From contig NC_080043.1 in the NCBI RefSeq assembly GCF_012489685.1, positions 12,084,223-12,148,222 on the forward strand: a DNA stretch of 64,000 bases, given 5' to 3'. Each line of letters begins with the position of its first letter. The stretch's first letter is position 1. The DNA comes from Lotus japonicus (lineage: Eukaryota > Streptophyta > Magnoliopsida > Fabales > Fabaceae). Position numbers and translations under genes: made by a program. The notes beneath the pieces were generated by a model. That model had not been told where the DNA came from and made no database searches. It saw only the letters and a list, made by a program, of their open reading frames with translations. Positions 23,626-34,365 of the stretch are shown piece by piece.

Positions 23626-24186
23626 TATAAAAACAGTTTCCCTTGTTGTTGCAGTTATTTTTAACCTTTATGGTTTAAACTTTGCAACTTCCTCGAGTTC
23701 TTTTCTTCTTCTTCGAATCCTTCTGGTAATATTTTGAGAGACATTCATCGATTTCTTTTCCCTTTGTTCAAGGGATTAACCTTCTCAATCTTCAAATTCA
23801 CCACCCTTGACTTTGAAATTCCTTCAAGTATTACCCTTAACTTTTCAAACCCTCTCCAAACTTGGGTCCTATTGCTTACTCACTTCTTCTTTGCATTTTT
23901 TCTTCTCTTTTCTAGGAAATTAATTCATGTTGCTGAAGGCAAAGGATATCGTTGTGATCCTAAAATTGAAGAAGAATATGCCTTAGAGAGCCCTAAAGCT
24001 TTAGATGATGAATATCCTCAGTATGAGGCTTCTACCCATGAAAATGTTGTTGAGATAGAAATTTTCTCTTTAAATAAAGGTGCTTCTCCTACAAAGGTAT
24101 GGGTACGGACGTACGGTTCCTTCACTGATTCAAAATACCACCATACAGGAAGACAATTCTTGCCTTACCACTTTCATCATTTATGA
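23626..24186 (+). pseudogene. Probable antisense-gene relic of an old Tat-like element
   Basis: A TATA box (CTATAAAAAC, 23624-23633) is followed about 100 bases later by an open frame (23734-24186, 150 codons). That frame includes a possible intron end (TTTTCTAGG near 23917). The later part, GKGYRCDPKIEEEYALESP, looks coding. The layout mirrors the antisense gene at 53864-56340: LTR-like block, TATA box, pyrimidine-rich leader, + strand frame. The frame is cut off by repetitive DNA, and coding-like sequence resumes at about 26390-26820. No domain is recognised, so the identity is inference. Confidence 0.35.
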
Positions 24187-24903
24187 TGTTGATAAATTGA
24201 CCACTTCATCCGGTCATAGACTACAAGCCAAAATAAATTGTCGGTAATGCTTCATTACCGACTACAAACTAACGGTCAAAAAGTCGTCGTTATTTGACTC
24301 GTTGGTAATTTTTACGAAGGCTTTCAAAAAAAATCATTGGGAGTTATTGGATATTTTCGTCGCTAACTTGCCGATGGATTTTTCTATTGCTTATTACCAA
24401 CAGTTTTTTCCGTCGCTAAATTATCGATGACTTTTTCCTTTGCAAAAAAATCTTTTTATTATGAATAAAAATGTCAAGGTGACATTCTGATATGGAACAA
24501 AGGTAGCATTTTGCAGTCTTTATAATTATAAGAATTTAACAATTCATGCGAAAATGAGAAAGAAGAAGAAGAAGAATAAGAAGGAGGACTAGGATGGTCT
24601 GCAAACTCGTATATATAGTTTATCATCAGTTATATGCGTCGGTAGCTTACTCACAGCTATTTTGAAGTCCGCTAAGTTTATTGCAGGCTTCAATTTCCGT
24701 CGGTAAAGCTGTAGGTAATAATATTTAGAATTTTTTAAATTCCGTGAAGTTATTGGTAGGAGACAATTTCTGATTTTGAAATTACCGACTTCTTTTTCCG
24801 TTGGTAATAAATTTTCTAAGTTTTAAAGCTCGTCGCATTATTGGTAGGCGACAATTTCTAAATTTGAAATTATGGACGGCTTTTTTCATCGGTAACAAAT
24901 CCC

Positions 24904-26190
24904 GAGTTCATTTAGTGTACACAAGAAAATCTTTGTGTAAGGTTGCACAAACCTAGTTTTACCTATTATAATAGGTTTCTTTGCAAGTAAATCTTTTTTA
25001 ATTTTTTTAACTAATTATTACTTAATCCATTGTTATTGTTTAACCCACCACCATCTTAATTTCCTCTGTAACCCAAAAAAAAACCACCACCATCTGTACC
25101 AAAAAAAACCACCACCACCACCTTGGAGATTGTGGCTTCGGGGGAGACAGTTGCAGGTGAAACGGCTGGCCTCGCAGTTGCTTGTGAAATGAGAAGGTGG
25201 AAATCGATGTTAGAGATAAATTTCGAGGTCAAGTTCCATGGATTGTATTCTATGGTTTGAAGATTCAACAATGGAGATTGGAGACACTTTCTTCCCTAAT
25301 TGTTGCGACTGTGTAGCACCCAAAATCGACATGCTCTACAACTCTACTCCCTGCTCCATCGTCAACGACATAGGTGAAGAAAACACTGGTCCTAGGTTTC
25401 AATGGGTTTAGATTTGGGGGTTTAGAGGTTTTCTTTCATCTTCCCATTTCCTGGATGTGAAATTTCTGGAATTAATGCCCAAAGGTCCTAGCCTTCATCA
25501 TCCCTGAGTTGGATTTATGTGATTTTGTGGTGTGTGATAGTGATGCATGTGTTGGTGTTGATGGGTATGAGGAGAGGCAACGATTGGAACGATCGAGGTT
25601 CTGGTATGTGGACGATGGCAAACCACCATGAAGAGCATCTCTGCATCTTCGAAGCAAACCACCATGAAGAGCATGTCGATCTACTCCGATCTTAGCATCT
25701 CTTTCGTCGGGTATTCCAACCTAACGGACACCAACCAGAACAAGAACAAACCAGATCCAAAGGAGAACAATCAAATGGATTATTCCAAGTTCATGACTCT
25801 GCAACGCTCCCAGAGCGAGAAGAATAACTCCACAATCAACGATTACACCTACCACGGTGCCGCCAGGAAAGACGGCAGGGTTACGGAAAAAGGGGCGTCG
25901 AGTCTCTCTGCTCCGACGTGGGGCCATCACCGTCAGTGGCGGCGGCGAGGATAACGAAGGGTGCGAGTCCGCCGGCGCCGCCACTTTCTTCTTCTCCTCC
26001 TCTCCTCTCTCTTCAGCCAGAATCGATGGTTTTTTTTTGGCTAACAATGGTAATGAGTTAAATCAGGCTTTAGATAATTTAGTTAAAAAAATTAAAAATA
26101 TATTTACTTGGAAAGTAACCTACTATAGCAGGTAAATCTAGGGTGGTGCAATCATACACAAGGATTTTCTTGTGTACACTAAATGAACCC
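24904..26190. mobile_element. Non-autonomous Mutator-like element (possible Pack-MULE)
   Basis: This 1.29-kb element has inverted repeats of about 107 bases at 24904-25010 and 26084-26190, both containing TTCATTTAGTGTACACAAG. It is flanked by a perfect 9-bp duplication, ACAAATCCC, at 24895-24903 and 26191-26199. The interior has no transposase. It is GC-richer and more gene-like around 25300-25990, including a + strand frame at 25628-25954, which suggests captured host sequence. A 34-base tandem duplication (CAAACCACCATGAAGAGCAT) lies at about 25618-25680. The source gene is unidentified. Confidence 0.85.
25628..25954 (+). CDS. Open frame inside the Mutator-like element, possible captured fragment
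   Basis: The 108-codon frame begins with an internally repeated Met-Lys-Ser segment and continues through NQMDYSKFMTLQRSQSEKNN. Its base composition differs from the AT-rich surroundings. An overlapping - strand frame of the same length (25721-26047) is equally open, so the true reading direction is uncertain. I recognise no domain. If expressed, it would be from a non-autonomous transposon. Confidence 0.2.
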   Translation: MKSISASSKQTTMKSMSIYSDLSISFVGYSNLTDTNQNKNKPDPKENNQMDYSKFMTLQRSQSEKNNSTINDYTYHGAARKDGRVTEKGASSLSAPTWGHHRQWRRRG

Positions 26191-26384
26191 ACAAATCCCG
26201 CCAAAAAATACAAAACTTTCAATTACCAACGACTTTTTCCATTGGTAAGTTAATTTAAGGAAAAAAAACACGTTACAAACAATCTGGTTGTTGGTAATAG
26301 TGAGATTTGGTGACGGTTTTGAGACCATCGGTAAAAAGCTGTCAGCAATTCAGTATTTTCTGGTAGTATTATGACCTTGAAGAG

Positions 26385-26830
26385 GGAAATGGATTCTTCC
26401 AAAGACTCTTCACACACACACACACACTGACACACAAGAAGGCTAGAGTTTCCAACACCGAGGATACTCATTTAGGAGAAGTGAGAAAATGGGAAGACAA
26501 TCTCCTTCAGAGCGCTATTAACTTCAACATTGTGGATAATTTAATAACCTCATCTTTGAGATCGTCGAGAGGGCCTTAATCATTCCTCGCTTTAGACTTT
26601 GTGGCCGAGCACTCACACTAGGCTTTAATTTATGACTTCCAGCTGCTTCATAAAGAGTAAGGTTCTTCCTCGATTTAAAGATAATTTTTCAAAAAAGCTT
26701 CCAAGTTCCAAGTATCTTCAATATACTGAAGAGATGAGGAAGCTTAACCTCCGTCATAGTGAATTTGGGGAGGAAAACAAAAATGTTGAGCTCAAAGATA
26801 AAGTCTCTCCGTTATGAGGTTACTCCTATA
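26385..26830 (+). pseudogene. Coding-like segment, possible continuation of the interrupted gene at 23.7 kb
   Basis: After the CACTA-like relic, + strand frames with protein-like composition resume: VRKWEDNLLQSAINFNIVDN near 26480-26540, and a Lys/Glu-rich frame at 26632-26817. They contain stops and a (CA)n tract at 26411-26429. The charged C-terminal character resembles the coiled-coil half of the antisense gene at 55.7-56.3 kb. That link is inference only. Confidence 0.25.
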
Positions 26831-27094
26831 AAATTTCCATTCCTTGTACCCTCTCTTCATGCTTTGCCATTAACAAGAGGCCTTTCATGGGTGTCAAACA
26901 AAAGGCCTTTTATTTAAATTTTACTTCTACTAGGATTTATGTTTGAAAAACAATTTTCAATATTCCAGATTATGTTACTTGCTATAGGTAAAAACTTTCA
27001 TGCATCGGTGTATCTACTACCCATATCTCATGCCCCATAGGCGTCACCTTAAATTATAACTTGTCTTTGTATTGAAGTTTCAATTTTTACTATG

Positions 27095-27303
27095 AGGTTG
27101 TCTAAATAATCAATGATAAAGTTTGGGTTACATAACTCATTTTCCAATCATTTTTTTTTTGGTATAATCATCTAATCACATTTGAGATAAGTGAGTTGGA
27201 ATTTCTATATTTTATTTATTAATTTATTTCCAACTCATTTATCTCAAATGTGATTGGATGATGAGTTATGTAACCCAAACTGCATGGGACATTTAGACAA
27301 CCT
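27095..27303. repeat. Foldback MITE family, copy 3 (best preserved)
   Basis: The terminal arms are AGGTTGTCTAAAT and ATTTAGACAACCT. Further inside are AGTTTGGGTTACATAACTCA and its near-perfect inverse. The two halves of the 209-base unit can pair along most of their length, forming a long hairpin. There is no coding capacity. It is the reference copy for the family. Confidence 0.7.
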
Positions 27304-28650
27304 TTTTTATTATATATAAATAAAAGAATTTTTTTCGTCTCTTTAGCTACTTATTGAAGGTAATATAAATGAACTTCTATTCTAAATAATATGAAGAGAT
27401 TCGTTTAATATTTTCCTTAAAATCAGCTTTCAAATCCATTTACATTGGTGTAATGAATATCTAATCAACTCAATTCAGTCTCTTGACATGTCGAATTGCT
27501 ATCAATTATTTGAACTATTATAAAAAGGAAAGCACCACTTGAAGATAGTGGCGAGACTAGATGTTTAGGGGAGGAAATTGTCTATCTTGTATGGGCCTAG
27601 TTAAAGGTCTTCTTTAATTAATTGGTAAAGACAAACATGAAACATCACACGGCTGGAGACAAAGTAATCAAAAAATAGAAGAAGAGTTTCTGACAACAAA
27701 AGATAGGGTGAGAATGTGAGAAAAGAAAAGAAAAGAAGAATATAAGCACTGAAAAACGACAAGAAAAGGAACAGCTTTCAAGGTAAGTCCTCAAATATTG
27801 TAGGATTTTATAACGAAATGTTGTGAGTGAGTGCGGGCCAAATAATGACCCCATGGAATGTTTCATCAAAGAGAGTCAAGACCCATGTCAAGTTGTCAAC
27901 CCACCCCTTCGTAGGATCGTATTAGGGTCACACACCACTAAATTAGTAGTCAAAATATTTATTGTTTTTAATCCCCTTATCGTCATCATCACCATCATAA
28001 TCATGCTCATCATCGATCCTAGCTCTTAAGCGTTATGCTTTTTTCATGATTGAAACCCAACAAAGACATTGAAATTAAAGAATCAACCAAAGTCAATGAA
28101 AAGAGAGATGATCACATGAAGAACACATGTGCCAAATCCAAATTTCTTCCGTGGAGGGCTGAAAACATGTTCACACCAAAATTTTATTCATAATGAAAAG
28201 ATATTTCAGTTGATTTAAAAACTAAAGACAACTATAGCCGATGCAAGCATTACCTGAAGAAAGCATAATTGATGCAATCGCAAACATAACTGATATTTTA
28301 TCATAATTGATAAAAGCATAGCATAAATGCTTAACGGATAAAAACATAGTTTATTGAAGTCGGACCAATTGAAGATGTTTTGGCCGGCCCAAATAACCAT
28401 AAACCTAATAGCATTTTAAGTAGACTAAAGGTCTTACAATTTTAAGAGAAACTGCACTTGAGGAACTCAAAAAATTAGGCAAATCATCCCTAGCTCGGAG
28501 GTGAGTAAGACCCTATAAACCCCCTTTAGATACATGGCAAGAGAAGACGAAGTCACCTAGCCTATAGAACCTCTAGGATTTATGTTATTAAATCGAGCTA
28601 TAGACAAGCAAAAGGAGAAAAGAATATTTCTTGAAAACGAGCATCTTCCT
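27304..28650. other. AT-rich intergenic DNA, nothing recognised
   Basis: Short frames only. No element ends or coding similarity were recognised. Confidence 0.4.
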
Positions 28651-28654
28651 CAAC

Positions 28655-28910
28655 AAGTACCTCCAAATTGCTATGGAAAACAATTTGGTCAACACGCCTT
28701 CGCCACAAGATAATGATTTTCCTCTGAAAACATTACCACAATGTTATCCCCCTTAAAAGAAATTTAAGGAAGAGAGGTGTGTGACGGAAGGGTCTTGCCT
28801 CATTTGTGGAAGTGATGAAGAAGATATCACTAATTGTTTCTTTCTTTACCAGTGGACTAGACCTGTTTGGTTTCCAGGTGCCCTTCAAATTGATACTCCA
28901 CCTTTGGGAA
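28655..28910 (+). pseudogene. LINE ORF2 relic (zf-RVT region)
   Basis: Broken + strand frames give LWKTIWSTRLPHKIMIFLWK-like text and then CLICGSDEEDITNCFF followed by WTRPVWF. This is the typical zf-RVT end of plant LINE ORF2 (W..LP.K...FLW, CP.CG...E...H.FF.C). The frames shift several times. It is a short 5'- and 3'-truncated fragment with no flanking duplication recognised. Confidence 0.6.
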
Positions 28911-29765
28911 CTTTACCTTTTCTTTGATACTGAAGCCAATGAGGGCGGGGAGTGATCGCTGGTGCAATGAGACATAGACAAGAAACGGTTCCTGACATAC
29001 TTCTAGGTGGAGGTACAAAAAATGAACTGATCTCGTACCCGAACAAGCGGTATTCAGAGACTGTATAGGTATGAGACCATACAGTTGAGGAGGGCATAAA
29101 AGATATGATTGGTACTAGTCATGACAACAAAATGTATCTTCTTTTTGGGAGCCCAAATCATAAAAACTATAAGGTTAAGTGTGCTTGCCTTGGAGCAATA
29201 TGAGGATGAGTGACCTCTTGGGAAGTTTTCTCAAGAAGCACGTGAGTCATGATAAAGCGTGCTGGAAAGACTCGTATTGTTACCGTGAAGTTAGTTGTCA
29301 GATCAAGATGTTTTGTGTTGTTCTAAAACTTTGGTTTTTCAAATAATGTGGGCACCGCAATTGCTAAGGAAAGAAGTGACATAGAGACCACGCAATTAAG
29401 TTCCTAATCCATAAACTTTCCTCTTCCATTTTATCAACAGTTGAAATGTGCAATTCCGTAGGTGGTCTATGTGGTAGTCACCCTTGGTCTATACACTTGA
29501 GATTGATGTTCGTCTTTGAGTAGGGTACTCTTGAGATGTGGAGGGATATTCCAATACCAATAGGGTGAGAGGTTTGAAAGGGGGGTTTTGAATTGTGTTG
29601 TTCTAAAATTTTCGTTTTTCAAACATTTATTTGTTTTAGAACTCTTTTCACAAAACATTTAGTAAAACAGGTATATATGTAAAGTAATAAACGTTAGAGA
29701 CACATCAATATATCATGGTTCACCAACAAACGATGGGCCTACGTCCAATCCTTGGATAAACCAAG
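28911..29765. other. Intergenic DNA, no supported gene
   Basis: Two short segments share CTTTGGTTTTTCAAA-like text (near 29325 and 29607), but no element structure is clear. Confidence 0.35.
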
Positions 29766-29769
29766 ATTT

Positions 29770-29945
29770 TAACTATCCAAGTATCAAGGACTTCTCCAAC
29801 ACCAAGCATTCTCCAAGACTTCTCCTTACAAGTATTAGACATGACTTCTCCCAACCAAGTATTCTACAGGACTTCCTAACCAAGTATTCTAAGGATTTTT
29901 CCTTTACAAAGTATTGCTCAGGACTTCTCCTAAGATCTTTTTCAA
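29770..29945. repeat. Degenerate tandem repeat, about 30-bp units
   Basis: Five to six imperfect units share the pattern ACCAAGTATTCT..AGGACTTCTCC. Unit length varies between about 25 and 37 bases. No coding function is visible. Confidence 0.6.
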
Positions 29946-30987
29946 GATCGTTTGACTCTACATGGTTCTCTTCTCACAAGAGAGATAGTAGAAAATGCTA
30001 AGCACAGGAACTGCAAAGTTTTTGAGAGGATTTGACTCTGGTGTGTACTTTGAGTTTTGAATCGAGAGAGATTTGAGTATGAAGATTTGACTCTTAGGTG
30101 TTTCTCTCAGACGATGTAAATGATTTGACTCTAAGGCTTTTCTTGATTTATGGCATCTTGCTAACTTGATCTTTTTAGATTGATTCAATGAAGGTTGGAT
30201 CGTTGAATACAAAAATCTTCAAGTCTTGCTTATATACTCCTTGATCTCCGGTGAGAGAGATTATAGTTGTTGGAGCTTTGTGTACTTGATGTCAGTTGCA
30301 TTAAATGTATGTCATTGTTTGATGAAGACCTTTTACCCAAAAGATGTATTCTGTCAGCTGGTAGGCAACATCTTTGCTTTTATCCGTTGATGAGCAAAAA
30401 TGGCAATTTGATGGTGACAACGTTGCACTTCAGCTTTGGTCATTGTGATTTGTCAGATCACGTGCTCTTTCAGCCAGGCTTCTTCTCCAAGTTTGTTTGA
30501 GATCTTTTTGTGATTTAAAAGATGACACTCTTTCTCCAGACGATCTTCTCTTGGCAAACGATCATTTTCTTCTCAAGACTTGAACTGTCGTTTAGAGTAG
30601 ACCAAGCAGACCTGGACAAAATATTATAGGCATAGATGATAAATCAAAAGTGTTCCTTAAATATGAAATTTTTAGTGTTCTACTTATGTCTTTTAAAATT
30701 TTTATCATACAAAACATGATAAAGGATATGATTAAACGTTTGAACTTAACAATACCATAAACCCAAATCCTAAAAACTATTAAACCCGAAATCTTTGGTC
30801 AGATATGCCAACCCAAATTGCATGTTATGTTGATAATTTGATAAGTAATTTTCAATAATTTTTTTCAGGCCTAATTTATTATCTTATAAATTACAATGAT
30901 GTGGCCTTAAAATGCCTCAAGACTCAAAGAGTGTTAGTAACTCTATAAATAATTAGAACATGCTGTCACTAGGGAATTACTTATATA
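29946..30987. other. Intergenic DNA, nothing recognised
   Basis: Several GATTTGACTCT motifs recur near 30030-30135, but no recognisable element was found. Confidence 0.35.
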
Positions 30988-32819
30988 CTAGATATTACTA
31001 TCCGTGCGTTGCACGGGTTTATTTACAATATTTTTACATTACATAAAATTATTATAATTTAAAAAAAAATATACACTAAAAAGCATTTTAATTATAAGAT
31101 ATAAAAATAAAAAAATAATTGTGTTAAGACATTTCAATATATAGTATTAGTGTTCTCTTTATGAAATATATAGTATTAACCAAATTTAACAATTAACATT
31201 GAAGTAATTTTAAAATTTAACAATATGATAAATTTTTAAGTTAATTTGAAATATTTTAGATTAAGTCATAAATTTTTAATATCATTAAATTAGTTGTAAT
31301 TAATAACATTTTTTTATTGTTTACCGAGAAAATTATTTGTTTGGAGAGACAATAATAATATTCCAAATAGGTGCACCCCTGTCAAGACCAACAACATAAT
31401 TTAGAACAAATAAGAAACAAAACCTAAACCATCCGTAAGGAAAATCAACTAAATAACAATTAAATAGTTTAATACATTAAGTAAGTGGTTATACATCAAG
31501 GAAAGAAGGGAATTTGAAGTTCTATATAAGCTAAGAGATAAGATGCATAAACATACAAAATTCCTAATGTATGCTTAATTTATGTAAATTAAAATTACAT
31601 AGCAAAATTTAGATCTATGAATATATACCTTGAAATCCTACAGAGAGACCCCAAAATGACCCCGAACCTCATAAGTCATCTTAGATCAAATTGCTAGAGC
31701 CTAGAGAGCTATTTAAGATCAAAATATGGAAAAATGAAAAGATAGATGAATTAGAGAATTACCCAGTGCTCTAATTTTCTCAAGGTTCCCTTTGATGGAA
31801 CATGGATTATCTTTTCACCTTCAATAGCTTGTTAGCATATAGGAACGTAATTCTATTTATAGTCCAACCCTAGCAAACCTCTTATGCAAATAAAAAGTAA
31901 ATCTCAATTAGGAGAAATTAGGAGAAAATGGAGTAGGAAAAAAAAAAGGAATTATGCAAATAAAAAGGAATTGTCATTGTTTCTGAATCTCGTACTAATC
32001 GGATAACATCGTATGATAAGATCCAACTTATCACTCAAAAGCTCCAATCACATGAATAATAGTCTAAGATGTTTAATCAAATCGTTCATTTCAAAATATG
32101 AATGAAATTTAAAATTGAAAAGAAAAAATTGAGCAATGCAAGAGATCAAATGATTTTAACATCGTATGATAAACCAATCAAGTTTTGATACATTCAGCTC
32201 ATATCAGTTGTTAACATGTCAAGAGTACTTTGGGTAGACAATGTCCGTAAAAAGCTAGAATTTTGAAGAATTTGGAGGGGAACAAAAAGAACTTGAAGAA
32301 TGGGTATGAACTATGAAAACATGCGTTTAAATAATGATTGAATAGGAATTATAAAAGGAGAGAGGACTCACCCAATAATTTATCCATAACGCAGATAGGC
32401 CCAATGCTATTCAGCCGTTTTTATGAGTAATATAGAGGTAGTGGGGCTAGAATGAAGCTGCACACCCCTTGAAATTAGTAAATTTACATTTAAAAAATTG
32501 CAAATTTTAGCAGGTGAAGTGACAATTGTTAAGGCCCCAAAACTAAAACTGATGGAATTACAAAGTGGAATCTTAACGGTAGAAAGACAAATAAATGACC
32601 ATTTATATTAAAGTAACCGAATGAAATTACTTGTGCCATTATATCAACCTGCGTTGGAGATGAAAGGTTGATTTGTTTTTATTTTTTTATTTTTTTAATT
32701 TCATCTTAAAGCAGGTGATGAAGATAAAGGTGGGGAACTTGATCATCTCATTATTGCTATTTTTCCAAGTCTTTTGTATTTAATACTTAGCTTAAGTGAG
32801 CTTTACTAATATATATAGA
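30988..32819 (-). mobile_element. Non-autonomous Helitron (copy 1)
   Basis: On the - strand the element starts TCTATATATATTAGTAAAGC (at 32819). It ends with a perfect hairpin (CCGTGC-AAC-GCACGG, 31016-31002), ten bases and CTAG (30991-30988). It sits between A (complement of 32820) and T (complement of 30987), the required Helitron insertion context. There is no Rep/helicase gene. The 1.8-kb interior is AT-rich. A second member of the family is at 39072-41245. Confidence 0.8.
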
Positions 32820-33670
32820 TTACTATTAGGGATCTTTTAAGAAGAAGTAACTTTTTATCTGCCAAAGTCGTAGAAGCATAGATTTTTTCCTTACCAAACA
32901 ATTATTAATTGAGATGAAAGACATTAATTTCTTATAGTCGGTTAAAAATTATTATATTGACACTACCTAATACCTTTGGTGAGCAAAGCTTTTTTTTTCA
33001 GAGAGGACAAAATCTTGGCATAGGGATGTGGCTGTCCTAATGAGGCAAGTGGAATTTGTAGTTGCTTTCGTCGGAGAACGTGTGATTACAAAACCCTATC
33101 TATCTCGATTCCTAGTGGGTGAATAGTAGCGTAATACTAATACTAAAATAAACAAGTTGAGTATAATATAATGGATAGAGGATGACTATGATAAAAGTCA
33201 TTTTCAAGTAATTCAAATGGATTAAAAAAATAAATTTTGTTATTAGTCTCGAATCCACCCTGTGATTGAATCCGAGGGTAAGAACAAAGCATAAAAAACG
33301 AAGGAAGGCTGCTGCTTCCAGACTTAGACGAGAGACCCTAATTGATAAGCTTCACGTGCTAATGTTTTGTTAATTTTTCTCCTGTAACCAAAAAATTGAA
33401 TCCGAGTGTTTAATCTTAAATTCCTAATAATAAGGGTTCACCTTCAAACTCCAGGGAAGAGTTCTGGCTTTTTAGGAAAGACAAATGATAATGGCGCCAC
33501 ATGTAGATCCAAAATTTTCTCTAATTCTGTTTTTTGCTTGATCTATAGTTGTTTTGCCTAGGTTTATGCCCTACATCATAAATCGAAAGTTTATTTGCAT
33601 AGAGCTATCTTCAATTTTGAATTCATGATGCATATCTTAATTTATGGCCTCGACTACAATAAGATAGACT
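32820..33670. other. AT-rich intergenic DNA, nothing recognised
   Basis: No gene or element was recognised between the Helitron and the TRIM fragment. Confidence 0.4.
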
Positions 33671-33955
33671 TGATCTAGTCCCACATTGGCTAGAGATGTG
33701 GCCAAGCAATTGCTTATATATGATTATACAAACCTTAACTCCTGAGCTAGCTTTTGGGTTGAGTTAGGTCTCCTTCATGGCATCAGAGCCAATGGTTGTT
33801 TGACCATGGGCCTGAGCCCCTATCCTAGATCCATTTGTTGTGGAGACCTTCCATATTTGGGCCACCCGTTTCATTCCACGCATCAGATGCTCTACACTGG
33901 GCGTGAGGGGGTGTGTTAGAGTCCCACATTGGCTAGAGATGTGGCCAAGCAATTA
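33671..33955 (+). mobile_element. TRIM (terminal-repeat retrotransposon in miniature), 3' LTR truncated
   Basis: A 107-base left LTR (33671-33777) contains AGTCCCACATTGGCTAGAGA. It is followed at once by a primer-binding site, TGGCATCAGAGCC (33778-33790), one base from the initiator-Met tRNA complement TGGTATCAGAGCC. A non-coding interior of about 120 bases then leads to a purine tract, GGGCGTGAGGGGG (33899-33911). The right LTR start (TGTTAGAGTCCCAC, 33914) is identical to the left through GCAATT and is then cut off near 33955. Confidence 0.75.
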
Positions 33956-34365
33956 CATAGCTAATTTTTGTTGTTTAGTGTCGTCTTACTTGGCACAAAG
34001 CGTCTAAATTATATTATTTTCCACTTAAGTATAGTGTTTTTGCTAAGATCTCCGCCATGGACCCTCTCTTCTCCACTCAAATTCTAATCTCTTTCGCTCT
34101 CAACTCAAACCCTAATCGCTCTCTCCCATAATTTATCGCCGCTCCTATCACTGTCGCCATCTCTCATCTGCTATCCGCGCCTCGTTGTTCCTTCATCTCC
34201 CACTCGCCCCCTAATACCCTAACATTTTCCTAATCCTCTACCGCCCATGTCGCCACCAGTCTCCTCCAATGCTCCTTCCTTTTTTATCGCGACGATGGTG
34301 ATTCATCCCGCACTTGAGACCCGCTCCTCCCCTCCCCTCTCACACACACCCCCTGATATCCTAAC
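33956..34365. other. Pyrimidine-rich, gene-leader-like sequence
   Basis: CT-rich text around 34050-34340 resembles 5' UTR or proline-rich coding sequence of plant genes, but no frame is sustained. It may be captured or decayed genic DNA. Confidence 0.3.

Larger units (their letters stand above)
24187..26375. mobile_element. CACTA-like relic containing a Mutator-like insertion
   Basis: Both flanks of the nested Mutator-like element (24187-24894 and 26200-26375) are full of short direct and inverted copies of a TTACCGACG / CGTCGGTAA-type motif. Such subterminal arrays are typical of plant CACTA transposons. The right limit ends in TTTTCTGGTAGT, close to the reverse complement of a CACTA terminus (CACTACCAGAAAA) but with the last G changed. 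I could not identify a clean left end or the 3-bp target site, and there is no transposase. Confidence 0.4.

Noticed and set aside
33764..33952. 62-codon - strand frame as a small gene
   Set aside because: It lies across the TRIM interior and its right LTR. It is explained by the element.
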